A DNA stretch of 54,421 nt. It comes from Ruminococcus sp. AF41-9. Lineage in GTDB: Bacteria; Bacillota; Clostridia; Lachnospirales; Lachnospiraceae. The notes below the pieces were generated by a model. The model searched no databases. It saw nothing but the letters and a program-made list of their open reading frames with translations, and was not told the DNA's origin. How positions within the stretch are numbered: position 1 is the first letter of the stretch; every line of letters starts with the position of its first letter. The stretch covers positions 1 to 54,421 of the forward strand of contig NZ_QUDO01000027.1 of assembly GCF_003477525.1 (NCBI RefSeq), written 5' to 3'. Of the stretch, positions 27,587 to 35,992 are shown in pieces. The position numbers and the translations under genes were made by a program.

Positions 27587-27807
27587 ATGAAAGAATATGA
27601 AGTTTTTGTAGAAACCATCAATCCTTGTGGCGGTTCCAGACATGCGCAGAGCGAATTTGTCGACGTAGAAGCAGAAAGCCGGAAGCTTATGTTAAAGAAC
27701 ACGGCAGATTCCCGGTTATGGATACTTTTGAAAATCAGCAGGGAGATGTTGTTATTGTAACAGGAGACTCTAATGGATATATTATCCGTTACACTTTCTC
27801 TGAATAG
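27587..27807 (+). pseudogene. Small conserved-type protein, frameshifted
   Basis: Starts MKEYEVFVETINPCGG after AAAGGGGATT. The frame breaks at about 27680 (AGCCGG where AGCCCGG is expected); after restoring one C it continues PEAYVKEHGRFPVMDTF to IIRYTFSE and stops at 27807, giving a 73-aa protein. I recognise the style of a small Lachnospiraceae protein but know no function. The flanking terminator (27811-27837) and ribosome site are intact, so the break is recent or an assembly error. Confidence 0.7.
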
Positions 27808-27810
27808 TCT

Positions 27811-27837
27811 AAAGGAACTGTCAGTGGCAGTTCCTTT
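27811..27837 (+). terminator. Terminator after the small frameshifted gene
   Basis: Perfect 10-bp stem AAAGGAACTG / CAGTTCCTTT with a 7-nt loop ending in TTTT, directly after the stop. Confidence 0.8.
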
Positions 27838-27844
27838 TAATCTC

Positions 27845-28621
27845 CTATATCAGTCCATGTTCTTTGCAGTAATAATAAATACCATCATCTGCCACATGTC
27901 CGCAGACTTCCTCTGCAATTTCTTTCAGTTCATCGGAAGCGTTTCCCATGGCAATGCCATGACCTGCTGCTTTCAACATTTCCATGTCATTATTTCCATC
28001 ACCAAATGCCACGGCCTCTGAACGGTCGATATGATAATGCTCCAGCACTTTCTCTACAGCAACTCCCTTGCTGCCGCCTGCAGGAATAATATCTACAGCG
28101 CGATCCCACCATGCTGTGATTTCTGCACCTTTTACACCATCCAGTGCCTGCGCATATTCCTCTTTATAACATCCCATCATGATCTGATATACCTTTTCTC
28201 TGGAAAACGCCTCGAAATCATCCGAAACCACTACAACCTGCTTTCCAATTGCAAAATAATCTACCAAATCTTTATCTCTTCCGTTCGCCTCGATCTTATC
28301 TTTCGTAGAAAGTGCAAGTGGTCTGTGCATTTTTGTAGCATTTTGAATCAGACGCTGTACATCTTCTGCTGGTATGGAATGATCAAGGATCATACCGTCT
28401 TTGTCATAGCAGTAGGAGCCGTTATATGCAAGAAATGTATCAAATTCAACACCCGCAAATTTCGGTATCGCCATTGGCGCACGACCTGTGGCAATGCAGA
28501 TTTTAATTCCGTTCTTCTGTAAATCTTTTAACGTTTTCAACATCTTTTCAGAAATCTCTTTTCGTTCCATATCAATCAAAGTTCCGTCGATATCGAAAAA
28601 CGCGATCTTAATTTCATCCAT
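27845..28621 (-). CDS. HAD-superfamily phosphatase, Cof type
   Basis: 258 aa from MDEIKIAFF, with GGGGAGATAAGAAAT upstream; 15 further codons are open. Motif I is FFDIDGTLID, motif II around IATGRAP, and motif III/IV GGSKGVAVEKVL with FGDGNNDMEMLKAAGHGIAMGN. These are the hallmarks of the Cof/IIB sugar-phosphate phosphatases. Follows the acetyltransferase gene by 26 bp in the same direction. Substrate unknown. Confidence 0.92.
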   Translation of the reverse strand: MDEIKIAFFDIDGTLIDMERKEISEKMLKTLKDLQKNGIKICIATGRAPMAIPKFAGVEFDTFLAYNGSYCYDKDGMILDHSIPAEDVQRLIQNATKMHRPLALSTKDKIEANGRDKDLVDYFAIGKQVVVVSDDFEAFSREKVYQIMMGCYKEEYAQALDGVKGAEITAWWDRAVDIIPAGGSKGVAVEKVLEHYHIDRSEAVAFGDGNNDMEMLKAAGHGIAMGNASDELKEIAEEVCGHVADDGIYYYCKEHGLI

Positions 28622-28647
28622 ATTTCTTATCTCCCCGGTATATACGT

Positions 28648-29262
28648 TTACTTTAGATTCTCCCAATCAATTCTTTCATTTCTGTAGAAAAATTCTCTGT
28701 CGTGTTCTCCAATTTCACGTAATACGCGGCACGGATTTCCCACTGCGACCACATTCTCCGGAATGTCTTTTACTACTACGCTTCCGGCTCCGATTACAGA
28801 ATTCTTTCCGATAGTAACGCCCGGAACAATCACCGTACCGGCTCCAACCCAGACATTTTCTCCGATATGTACTGATTTATTGTACTGCATGGCATCCTCG
28901 CGAAGTGACGGATCTATTGGATGATTGGCTGTTGCAATGGTAACGTTTGGTCCAAACATTACTTTATCCCCTACAAAGATCTCGCCGTCATCTACTACTG
29001 TAAGGTTAAAGTTTGCATATACACGATTTCCAAAATGCAGATTCTTTCCACCCCAGTTTGCACGAAATGGAAGTTCAATGAAACAGTCTTCACCACACTC
29101 GGCAAATACTTCTTTCATATATTTCTGTTTCTTATCCTGTTCTGACGGGCGTAACTGATTGAACTCCCATAATTTTTCCATATATATGGACTGCTCGTCT
29201 GTAAGTTCAGATACATTTGGATTGTAAATGCTTCCCTGTTCCATGCGTTCTTTTTCAGTCAT
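28648..29262 (-). CDS. Sugar O-acetyltransferase (maltose/galactoside acetyltransferase family)
   Basis: 204 aa left-handed beta-helix acyltransferase. The N-terminal Mac domain (MTEKERMEQGSIYNPNVSEL) is followed by hexapeptide repeats and the NHPID catalytic loop with VWVGAGTVIVPGVTIGKNSVIGAGSVV. Transfers acetyl from acetyl-CoA to a sugar hydroxyl, probably cytoplasmic. In tandem with the Cof phosphatase. Confidence 0.93.
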   Translation of the reverse strand: MTEKERMEQGSIYNPNVSELTDEQSIYMEKLWEFNQLRPSEQDKKQKYMKEVFAECGEDCFIELPFRANWGGKNLHFGNRVYANFNLTVVDDGEIFVGDKVMFGPNVTIATANHPIDPSLREDAMQYNKSVHIGENVWVGAGTVIVPGVTIGKNSVIGAGSVVVKDIPENVVAVGNPCRVLREIGEHDREFFYRNERIDWENLK

Positions 29263-29414
29263 GATGTTTCTCCTCTTTATTTAACCACAGAGTCTATAAA
29301 ATCATTCCTATTTTAACATCATTTATCATATCAGGCTACAGTAAAATGCACTTCTTATACTGTTAAAGTCTTATAAGATATCTCCCTGTTCTATCTTTTC
29401 TTATTCATACGCAA

Positions 29415-29705
29415 TCATCCCTGCTGTCCGTTTGCCTGGCGGATCATATCTTCGACTACGATATCAAAGATTTCTCCGATGGAATTACAATATTCCAGAA
29501 TTTTCCACGGTTCATTTGTGTGGAAATGAATTTTCACCAGGTCTTCATCTCCTGCTGCAATGAGACTGTTTCCCTCAAAATGTTCTGTAATATAATCTGA
29601 GATTTCATCCTCATCCAGATCTTCATCTCTTCTTTCAATTAATAATTGTGTGTCATAACGATATGCGAACTGATCGTCTTCCGCGTCAATTGAATGTACT
29701 GCCAT
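29415..29705 (-). CDS. Free-standing FakA/DAK2-protein C-terminal-like domain
   Basis: 96 aa with a good ribosome site (TTGGAGGCTTTATAAA). Starts MAVHSIDAEDDQFAYRY and continues DTQLLIE, GNSLIAAGDEDLVKIHFHTNEPWKILEYC and GEIFDIVVEDM. This matches the C-terminal part of the fatty acid kinase subunit FakA/YloV (DhaK-like domain), without the kinase or middle domain. Full-length FakA is about 550 aa. It is therefore either a gene remnant that kept a start site or a genuine stand-alone domain. Confidence 0.7.
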   Translation of the reverse strand: MAVHSIDAEDDQFAYRYDTQLLIERRDEDLDEDEISDYITEHFEGNSLIAAGDEDLVKIHFHTNEPWKILEYCNSIGEIFDIVVEDMIRQANGQQG

Positions 29706-29834
29706 TTTATAAAGCCTCCAATATTAATTATCTGTATATTCTCTTATACCGCCATTGATAGTTGGCTGTATTTAACAGCATTATACCACTATTCTCTCAA
29801 TAATCTATCTATGATCAGCAAAAAGTTCTATGGT

Positions 29835-30467
29835 CTATGATTTTTCTGCCATTACCCATGCAAATGCTTTCGCAGTTCTTATATCTGGTTCCCTAAAATG
29901 ATTTCCCTGGTTCCACTCCAGAGTACAGTTTATCCCGCATTTCATGAGCCAAGTATATCCTTTTTGGATACAGTTTCCAACCTGTGACATCACAGGATTT
30001 CTCGTTTTTTATTCTCTGTCACCAAGACTCAGGTAAACTGTCTCACTGTTTATCTCGTATTCTTTCATATAGGCAATAAATCCCGGAAACCAGACAGATG
30101 GCGAAGCTGCTGCAACACCAGAAAATATATTTGTCTGATATACTGCCCATAATGAAAATAAACCAGCAAGGGAGTATCCTCCAATATAATATGTCTTGCT
30201 TTTATCTGTACATAGTGTCAAAATCTGCTCCAATGTCCTGGCCGCACCATCACCAAAGTCTTCATTTCCAAACACTGCAGGTGTTTTCCATGGGGACAAC
30301 TCATGGTTCCAGTCATCAACTTTCGCAGCAATAAATCTGAAGTCTATTGAACTCCGTTTCCTGATTTCCTCAACCTCATTCTCAAGAACAGATAATTCAT
30401 GGTCACCAGTCAACTGAATCAAAACAGTATTCGCATCCGGGTTTCCATACTCATATATAGTCACCAT
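29835..30467 (-). pseudogene. Alpha/beta hydrolase (esterase-like), in-frame TAA
   Basis: Starts MVTIYEYGNP after GAGAGGAAATCA. Nucleophile elbow GGYSLAGL and the acid loop YLSLGDRE are visible; TAA at 30009-30011 follows at once, yet the frame continues KTRNPVM ... LEWNQGNHFREPDIRTAKAFAW to a normal stop at 29835. The histidine of the triad (GNHF) lies after the stop, so the 152-aa product would be inactive. One base (GAA or GAG to TAA) explains it. Confidence 0.75.
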
Positions 30468-30542
30468 TGATTTCCTCTCCATAGTAATAATATTCTGTAT
30501 CGATAATATCTAACCCGCAAACAACCTTAAAATTTTCTAATT

Positions 30543-30851
30543 TCACTGAATCCATTCTTTTAATGCCTCTGAAACTTTTTTATCAATGTCTTTTCTTGCC
30601 TTTTCGCACTCATCCGGGTATTCTTTTGCAGCTCTGAAAACAAACTTCAGGACAAATTTAACGCCTATAGGCAATGCGATACGCATCATGGATTCCGGTA
30701 ATACGAAATGAGTGCCGTGCTCATAGATCAGAGTTTCATATTCACAGGTATGAGGACGTTCTTTTAATCTCTGATCCATACGGCGGATATATTTTCCGGC
30801 TTCCCAGAATGAATCATCATCTGCACCTACAAGGATTAATTTTCTTCCTTT
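30543..30851 (-). pseudogene. Remnant of BAAT/acyl-CoA thioesterase-type hydrolase
   Basis: C-terminal piece only: GRKLILVGADDDSFWEAGKY, then RMDQRLKERPHTCEYETLIYEHGTHFVLPESM. This matches the BAAT C-terminal domain of acyl-CoA thioester hydrolases, including the catalytic Asp and His neighbourhood. The frame is closed upstream by TGA at 30852-30854, and the N-terminal two thirds and the nucleophile serine are missing. Confidence 0.7.
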
Positions 30852-31075
30852 TCATTTCTCTATCATATGTTTTAAAACAGCAGTTTCGCTTTTAAATCTT
30901 TTGCTGCACACAATAACCAAAAAAGTGCAACAGTTCATTGAACATTTCTCACAATTTTGCTTTTTTAACTGCATTAAGTTGCACAGGTCATTTGTCCATT
31001 GTCTTTGCTATAGTCAAATTTTCCGTCATTTTTATTTGGCAAACCAAAAGTTGCTTAAATGATCATACTCATTTT

Positions 31076-31642
31076 TTAAATCTCATAATCCGAAAACGGC
31101 GCAGGTTCTGCGGACACATCGTAGAAGTGCCACCATTCACATTTGTATGCCTGAAATCCTACGGATTCCATTACTTTTTTCAGATATTCTCCGTTTCTTC
31201 TGCCGACTTCAGAATGACCGGAATAGTTTAGAGCCGCACGTTCATCCATAGTGTCAAACGGAGAAGGCATTTCGATTTCATTACCATATTTGTCCGTCAG
31301 CGTAACATCTACGCACATTCCATTCATATGAGTAGGACGAAATTTCTTAATCTTTGTCATATCCGGCGGCCGGGCAATGAAGTCATCGTTTGGCATAATC
31401 TCCCAGAATCGCTTCTGTGCCCGGATCGGGCGATAGGCATCCCAGATTTTTACCTGATAGCCATCTTTTTTAAAAATTTCTTTAGCCTTTATCAGAATCT
31501 GTGCGGTATGCTCGTCCAACCAGCAATCTGCTGACTGATACACCTGCATACCAGTAAAATTATCCGGCGTGGCATATCTCAACTCAATAATAAAATCTGA
31601 AGATAAATCTGTAAGTTTGATAAGGTTTCCTTTTCTTTCCAT
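31076..31642 (-). CDS. D-alanyl-D-alanine dipeptidase (VanX/DdpX family)
   Basis: 188 aa zinc dipeptidase. Metal ligands H105, D112 (HMNGMCVD) and H172, with catalytic E169 (CEWWHF), have the same spacing as H116/D123/E181/H184 of VanX; the activating arginine is in DAYRP. Cleaves D-Ala-D-Ala released from peptidoglycan or in resistance. No vanH/vanA ligase is nearby and the gene is 27 bp after a YfcC carrier, so a catabolic role (as DdpX) is more likely than vancomycin resistance. Cytoplasmic, no signal peptide. Confidence 0.9.
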   Translation of the reverse strand: MERKGNLIKLTDLSSDFIIELRYATPDNFTGMQVYQSADCWLDEHTAQILIKAKEIFKKDGYQVKIWDAYRPIRAQKRFWEIMPNDDFIARPPDMTKIKKFRPTHMNGMCVDVTLTDKYGNEIEMPSPFDTMDERAALNYSGHSEVGRRNGEYLKKVMESVGFQAYKCEWWHFYDVSAEPAPFSDYEI

Positions 31643-31669
31643 AGGCAGTTACTCAAGACTTTCTTTTTA

Positions 31670-33076
31670 CTAGAATCCAATTCCCGTTGCAATTCCCAAA
31701 AGAATTGCCTGTGTTGCAAATAATATCAAAAACAGTGGTGTGAACCACTTATACCATTTCTGTAAGGAAATTCCACCCAGACCGCAGATAATAACGATGT
31801 CAGCTGTTGGCCAGAAAATATTGGAAAGTCCGTCGCCAAACTGAAAAGCAAGGACTGCTGTCTGTCTGCTTACTCCAATGATATCCGCAAGCTGTGCCAT
31901 GATCGGCATGGTTGCAGAAGCCTGGCCTGTTGCAGATGGAATGAAGAAATTAATCAATGTCTGTACCACAAGCATTACCTGTGCGGAAACTGCGTGAGGT
32001 GCATTTTTCAGTACATTTGACAAACCGTAAATAACCGTATCCATAATCTGTGCATCCTGCATAACAACAGTAATAGCTTTAGCAATACCAGTCAGTATAC
32101 ATCCCCACATAGCAGTTTTAGCGCTGTCAATAAACTCACTGCACCATTTGTTTGGAGACCATTTACAGATTGCTGCGGCTATCATGGACATGAGAAGGAA
32201 CAGACCACAAAGCTGTGGAAAATCCCAGCCCCATTTGATCAGGCCAAACATAAGTACTACCAGTACAACTAACACATCCAACAGAACCAGTCCATCTTTT
32301 AAGGTAAAACTATACTCATTTAATTCATCTCTGTCAAAAGCGTGGATATTTTTTTCTCCAAATACAACAGATGCGCCCGGATTTTTCTTAATTTTTCTGC
32401 CGTACATCATTACATAGATAATTGAAATTACCATGAAGATCACGAAACAGATGGTACGATATCCGGTTCCGGAATAAAGTTCTACACCTGAAATTGTCTG
32501 GGCAATTCCTACAGAATATGGATTCAGCGTCGCGCCCATAAATCCAACAAACTCGCCAACTGCAATAATGGCAAATCCGAACATTGCATCATAGCCCAAG
32601 GCAACTCCCAGGCCTACAATCAACGGATAAAATCCGTAGAACTCACTTGCCATGCCAAATACAGAGCCCCCAAGACCAAAGATCAACATAATGATCGGAA
32701 CCAGAAGGATTTCTTTTCCCTTTAGCTTCTTCAGGATAGTTCCAATTCCTGCGTGGAAGGCACCGGTTTTTACCACAACACCAAAAGTTCCGCAGCAGCA
32801 AAGAATCATGAAGATTACATCAGCTGCCTCCACACACCCCCGATACAGTACGCTGAAAAATCCAAGGAATCCGGTAGTAGTAACTTCGGATTTGTCAATG
32901 GTGTGATAAGTTCCATCAATGGCTACATTTCGAATTCGTCCATTGATATTCATTTCCTGATAATCATAAGTTCCAGATGGAATGATCCATGAGAGAATCG
33001 CCACCAGAAGTACCACTGATGCTACAATGATCAGGGTATCCGGCATTGCCAGTTTTCTTTTTCTCTTTTCAGTCAT
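31670..33076 (-). CDS. YfcC-family membrane carrier (DcuC/ArsB superfamily)
   Basis: 468 aa with about 12 membrane helices. It starts KLAMPDTLIIVASVVLLVA with WIIPSGTYDY, and has FFIPSATGQASATMPIMAQLADIIGVSRQTAVLAFQFGDGLSN, both diagnostic of YfcC. Annotated relatives are called basic amino acid or C4-dicarboxylate carriers, with little proof. Next to a D-Ala-D-Ala dipeptidase, a peptide or amino-acid cargo is a reasonable guess. Good ribosome site GGGGGAGG. Confidence 0.88.
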   Translation of the reverse strand: MTEKRKRKLAMPDTLIIVASVVLLVAILSWIIPSGTYDYQEMNINGRIRNVAIDGTYHTIDKSEVTTTGFLGFFSVLYRGCVEAADVIFMILCCCGTFGVVVKTGAFHAGIGTILKKLKGKEILLVPIIMLIFGLGGSVFGMASEFYGFYPLIVGLGVALGYDAMFGFAIIAVGEFVGFMGATLNPYSVGIAQTISGVELYSGTGYRTICFVIFMVISIIYVMMYGRKIKKNPGASVVFGEKNIHAFDRDELNEYSFTLKDGLVLLDVLVVLVVLMFGLIKWGWDFPQLCGLFLLMSMIAAAICKWSPNKWCSEFIDSAKTAMWGCILTGIAKAITVVMQDAQIMDTVIYGLSNVLKNAPHAVSAQVMLVVQTLINFFIPSATGQASATMPIMAQLADIIGVSRQTAVLAFQFGDGLSNIFWPTADIVIICGLGGISLQKWYKWFTPLFLILFATQAILLGIATGIGF

Positions 33077-33302
33077 AAATGCCTCCCCCTTTTATGTAGG
33101 TTAATTACAGTTTCATTTCATATATTCTGTACACATTGTACCACACAATTATCATTTATTAAATCCAGAAAAATCGGTTTGATGGTTTGTCTTCACTGAT
33201 GATTATTTTTCCAGTCTCATCCTGTTAGTCTACACTTACCGCTATTTTATCACACCTTAAACCATAACGGCAACTTCTCATTCCACCCGTTATTTCTTTC
33301 TT

Positions 33303-33349
33303 TTGACTTTTACAAAAATATATGGTACTGTTAGTTAGAAGCATCTAAC
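33303..33349 (+). promoter_or_regulatory. Promoter and palindrome upstream of the methyltransferase at 33445
   Basis: TTGACT (33303-33308), 17-bp spacer, TACTGT (33326-33331), followed at once by the perfect palindrome GTTAGA-AGCA-TCTAAC (33334-33349), positioned to block transcription as a repressor site. It resembles the TTAGC-N4-GCTAA core upstream of the ZinT gene. The rest of the 368-bp gap (33077-33302) shows nothing convincing. Confidence 0.5.
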
Positions 33350-33378
33350 CATCTAGTTAATCAACTACCTGATATTCA

Positions 33379-33426
33379 ATTATTTGGTTATAAACAGGCA
33401 TCAACACGGATAATTGTATCCGCTCA
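33379..33426 (+). promoter_or_regulatory. 48-nt leader element, copy 2 (methyltransferase)
   Basis: Gap-free match (35 of 48) to 27469-27516, again with TATTTGG at one end and CGGAT-N6-ATCCG at the other; it ends 5 nt before the ribosome site of the methyltransferase gene. Confidence 0.45.
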
Positions 33427-33444
33427 GTTTAAGGAGAATATTGT

Positions 33445-34080
33445 ATGACACCGGAAAAATATAAACAACTCTCTATCAAAGAATTTACCCAGGCGGCCAA
33501 GGTCTATGACAGCGGACATGCCGGTATTTATGAGATGTGTAAAGATGACTATCCGCCAATCCTGGCAGAACTGGAAAAGGAAGCTTTCCAGGATGTTCTG
33601 GACTGTGGATGTGGAACTGGTCCAATGATTCAGTTACTTCATGAAAAATATCCTGATAAACATTATGTTGGTCTTGATCTCACTCCTGAGATGATCAAGG
33701 TCGCTCAGGCAAAGGAACTTTCCAACACGGAATTTCTTGTTGGGGACAGTGAGAATCTGCCTTTTGCAGAGAAATCTTTTGATACAGTCATCTGTTCAAA
33801 CAGCTTCCACCACTATCCTAATCCGCAGGACTTTTTCAATAGCGCATATCGTGTTCTGCGAAAAGGTGGTCGTCTGGTTCTGCGTGACTATACCTCTTCG
33901 GATTTTATAGTCTGGTTGATGAACCATCTGGAAATGCCACTGGCTAATCTATTCGGACATGGTGATGTGAAAATACATAAAGCTGCAGAATTTGTTGCAA
34001 TGGCAAAAAAAGCCGGTTTCACAGTGCTGACTATGGAAAAACAGAAAGGATTCCGGGCACATCTTGTTGCACGAAAATAA
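33445..34080 (+). CDS. Class I SAM-dependent methyltransferase (Methyltransf_11)
   Basis: 211 aa with AAGGAGAATATTGT before the start. Motif I is VLDCGCGTGPMI, motif II YVGLDLTPEMI, and later VICSNSFHHYPNPQDF with RVLRKGGRLVLRDYT. It is not a close paralog of the two importer-linked methyltransferases; it resembles ubiquinone/arsenic-type small-molecule methyltransferases. It stands alone on the plus strand but shares leader features with the AraC/ZinT block. Substrate unknown. Confidence 0.9.
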   Translation: MTPEKYKQLSIKEFTQAAKVYDSGHAGIYEMCKDDYPPILAELEKEAFQDVLDCGCGTGPMIQLLHEKYPDKHYVGLDLTPEMIKVAQAKELSNTEFLVGDSENLPFAEKSFDTVICSNSFHHYPNPQDFFNSAYRVLRKGGRLVLRDYTSSDFIVWLMNHLEMPLANLFGHGDVKIHKAAEFVAMAKKAGFTVLTMEKQKGFRAHLVARK

Positions 34081-34142
34081 CAGCTATTTGACAAAAGTCT
34101 CCTGCTTATTGCTACTCACAATTAAGCAGGAGACTCCACTCT

Positions 34143-34736
34143 CTAAATCCTCATAAAACCAGACATCATACACCCGCCTGCTGCGCCCGCGTCCATTACC
34201 TGCTGCAACCGTTCCAGGTTGATTCCCCCAATTGCATACACCGGCACCGGACAGGCTTTGCAGATTTCTCTGACAAATTCCAGCCCTTTTCCTTTTAATC
34301 CTTTTTTACATTCTGTTTCAAAAATTGTCCCAAGAATGATCTGTGTCGCTCCGTTTTTCACAGCAATGTTCATATCTTCCATACTATGGCAGGAAACACT
34401 GATCTCCTGAAACTCTCTTTTTAATCGAATTCGCTCCTCGTGCCCCATAGTCTCAAGTACAGGAATAGATATATGAATATTCCTGCAACCTAAATTGTGC
34501 GCTACAGAAATTCTGGAATGCAGAAAGCAGCATACACCACTTTCACTGCACATTTCCAGAATTTTTTCTGCCAGCATCTCATACTCTTCATTCGACAGAT
34601 CTTTTTCTCTTAAAATCACTGCATGAGGACGCAGATGAATCACCTTTTGCATCTGCTCAAGAAAATCTCCCTGCACCAATGCGCGATTTGTAATCGCGAT
34701 GGTATATTCATATTGTTTACACATAAATATAATCAT
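34143..34736 (-). CDS. thiE: Thiamine phosphate synthase / TenI family protein
   Basis: About 193-197 aa TIM barrel, last gene of the thi operon and overlapping thiH by 20 bp (start could also be MCKQYEY 12 nt later; no strong ribosome site at either). Motifs LREKDL, HSRISVAHNLGC and GTIFETECKKGLKGKGL ... VPVYAIGGI fit ThiE/TenI. Position after ThiS, ThiG and ThiH supports the coupling enzyme ThiE, but a TenI thiazole tautomerase is possible since the DGVHLGQ motif is changed (RNIHISIP). Confidence 0.75.
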   Translation of the reverse strand: MIIFMCKQYEYTIAITNRALVQGDFLEQMQKVIHLRPHAVILREKDLSNEEYEMLAEKILEMCSESGVCCFLHSRISVAHNLGCRNIHISIPVLETMGHEERIRLKREFQEISVSCHSMEDMNIAVKNGATQIILGTIFETECKKGLKGKGLEFVREICKACPVPVYAIGGINLERLQQVMDAGAAGGCMMSGFMRI

Positions 34737-35976
34737 TCAGAACCGGCTGCAAGCCGCCCTGCTCCATGTCATCATACATTTTACTAAAAGAACGGTCATC
34801 GTTGATCTCAAACTGTTCGTCTCCGACATCCGCATCTTCTTTTCCCTCATATTTTTCTTCATGATCACCAATTCCGGTGGAAACACCTGCGGAAACCTTG
34901 GTTGCACAAATCTTTGTGATTCCATTTCGAAACTCAGCACTCTCACGACTGGACACGGTAATTCCCGCAAATGGCAGAAATATACGGTATGCACATAATA
35001 CCTGACAGAGTTCTTTCTCTCCCACATCACGCGGATTGATCTTGTCATTATTCACGATCGGACGTAAGCGCGGACAGCTTAAAGATAACTCTGCATGGGG
35101 ATATTTACGGTTAATGTAATACACATGAAGCGCAGTAGCCAATGCATCTTTTCGGAAGTCGTCAAGCCCCAGAAGTGCCGAAAATCCGGCTCCTCTCATG
35201 CCTCCCATTAATGCACGTTCCTGTGCATCAAAACGGTATGGCCAGACACGTTTATGTCCCATAAGATGAAGCGTTTCGTATTTGTCAGTATGGTAAGTTT
35301 CCTGAAAGACTGTTACATAATCCACACCACACTCATGGAGATATTGATACTCATCCACATTCACCGGATAAATCTCGATACCAATATTTTTGAAATACTT
35401 TTTCGCAATTTTAACAGCTTCCCCAATGTATTTCACATCAGAATATGCACGGCTCTCACCAGTCAGAATCAGGATTTCTTCCATTCCTGTTCTTGCAATA
35501 ACCTGCATTTCATGGTCGATTTCTTCAAATGTCAGTTTTTTTCTTCGTATATTATTATAACAGTTAAAGCCACAGTAAATACAGTAATTCTGACAATAGT
35601 TTGCAATATATAACGGAGTAAAAATATAAACGGTATTTCCAAAATGATTTCTGGTAATCTCCTCCGCTTTTCTTGCCATCTGCTCAAGATACGGTGCCGC
35701 TGCCGGGGATAAAAGTGCTTTAAAATCCTCGATGGAACATGACTCATGAGAAAGTGCCCGTTCTACATCATTCGTTGTATATGCATCGTAATCGTACTCA
35801 TCCATCGCCCGAAGTACTTTATCTTTGATATCTGATTCAATGACCTGCATGCCTTCCATATACTCCATATGGTTGGTACGAAAAGACGGATCTTGTTCCA
35901 GACGGTGTTTTCTCTCCAGTGCTGCCGGTGGGAGTTTATCACTATCTACAAAATATACCTGATTTTCCTCATTCAT
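34717..35976 (-). CDS. thiH: 2-iminoacetate synthase ThiH
   Basis: 419 aa radical SAM enzyme cleaving tyrosine to dehydroglycine for the thiazole ring under anaerobic conditions. The cluster motif CQNYCIYCGFN is at about 134-144 after TPLYIANY; the C-terminal BATS domain is present. Its use rather than ThiO fits an anaerobe. Confidence 0.95.
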   Translation of the reverse strand: MNEENQVYFVDSDKLPPAALERKHRLEQDPSFRTNHMEYMEGMQVIESDIKDKVLRAMDEYDYDAYTTNDVERALSHESCSIEDFKALLSPAAAPYLEQMARKAEEITRNHFGNTVYIFTPLYIANYCQNYCIYCGFNCYNNIRRKKLTFEEIDHEMQVIARTGMEEILILTGESRAYSDVKYIGEAVKIAKKYFKNIGIEIYPVNVDEYQYLHECGVDYVTVFQETYHTDKYETLHLMGHKRVWPYRFDAQERALMGGMRGAGFSALLGLDDFRKDALATALHVYYINRKYPHAELSLSCPRLRPIVNNDKINPRDVGEKELCQVLCAYRIFLPFAGITVSSRESAEFRNGITKICATKVSAGVSTGIGDHEEKYEGKEDADVGDEQFEINDDRSFSKMYDDMEQGGLQPVLNDYIYV

Positions 35977-35992
35977 AATTTCAGCTTCCCCC

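Noticed and set aside
30852..30974. 40-aa cysteine-rich ORF (MQLKKQNCEKCSMNCC)
   Set aside because: No ribosome site, merges in frame with the decayed thioesterase remnant, no recognisable family. Most likely chance.
31076..31642. Vancomycin resistance locus
   Set aside because: VanX-like enzyme only; no vanH, ligase or vanRS nearby.
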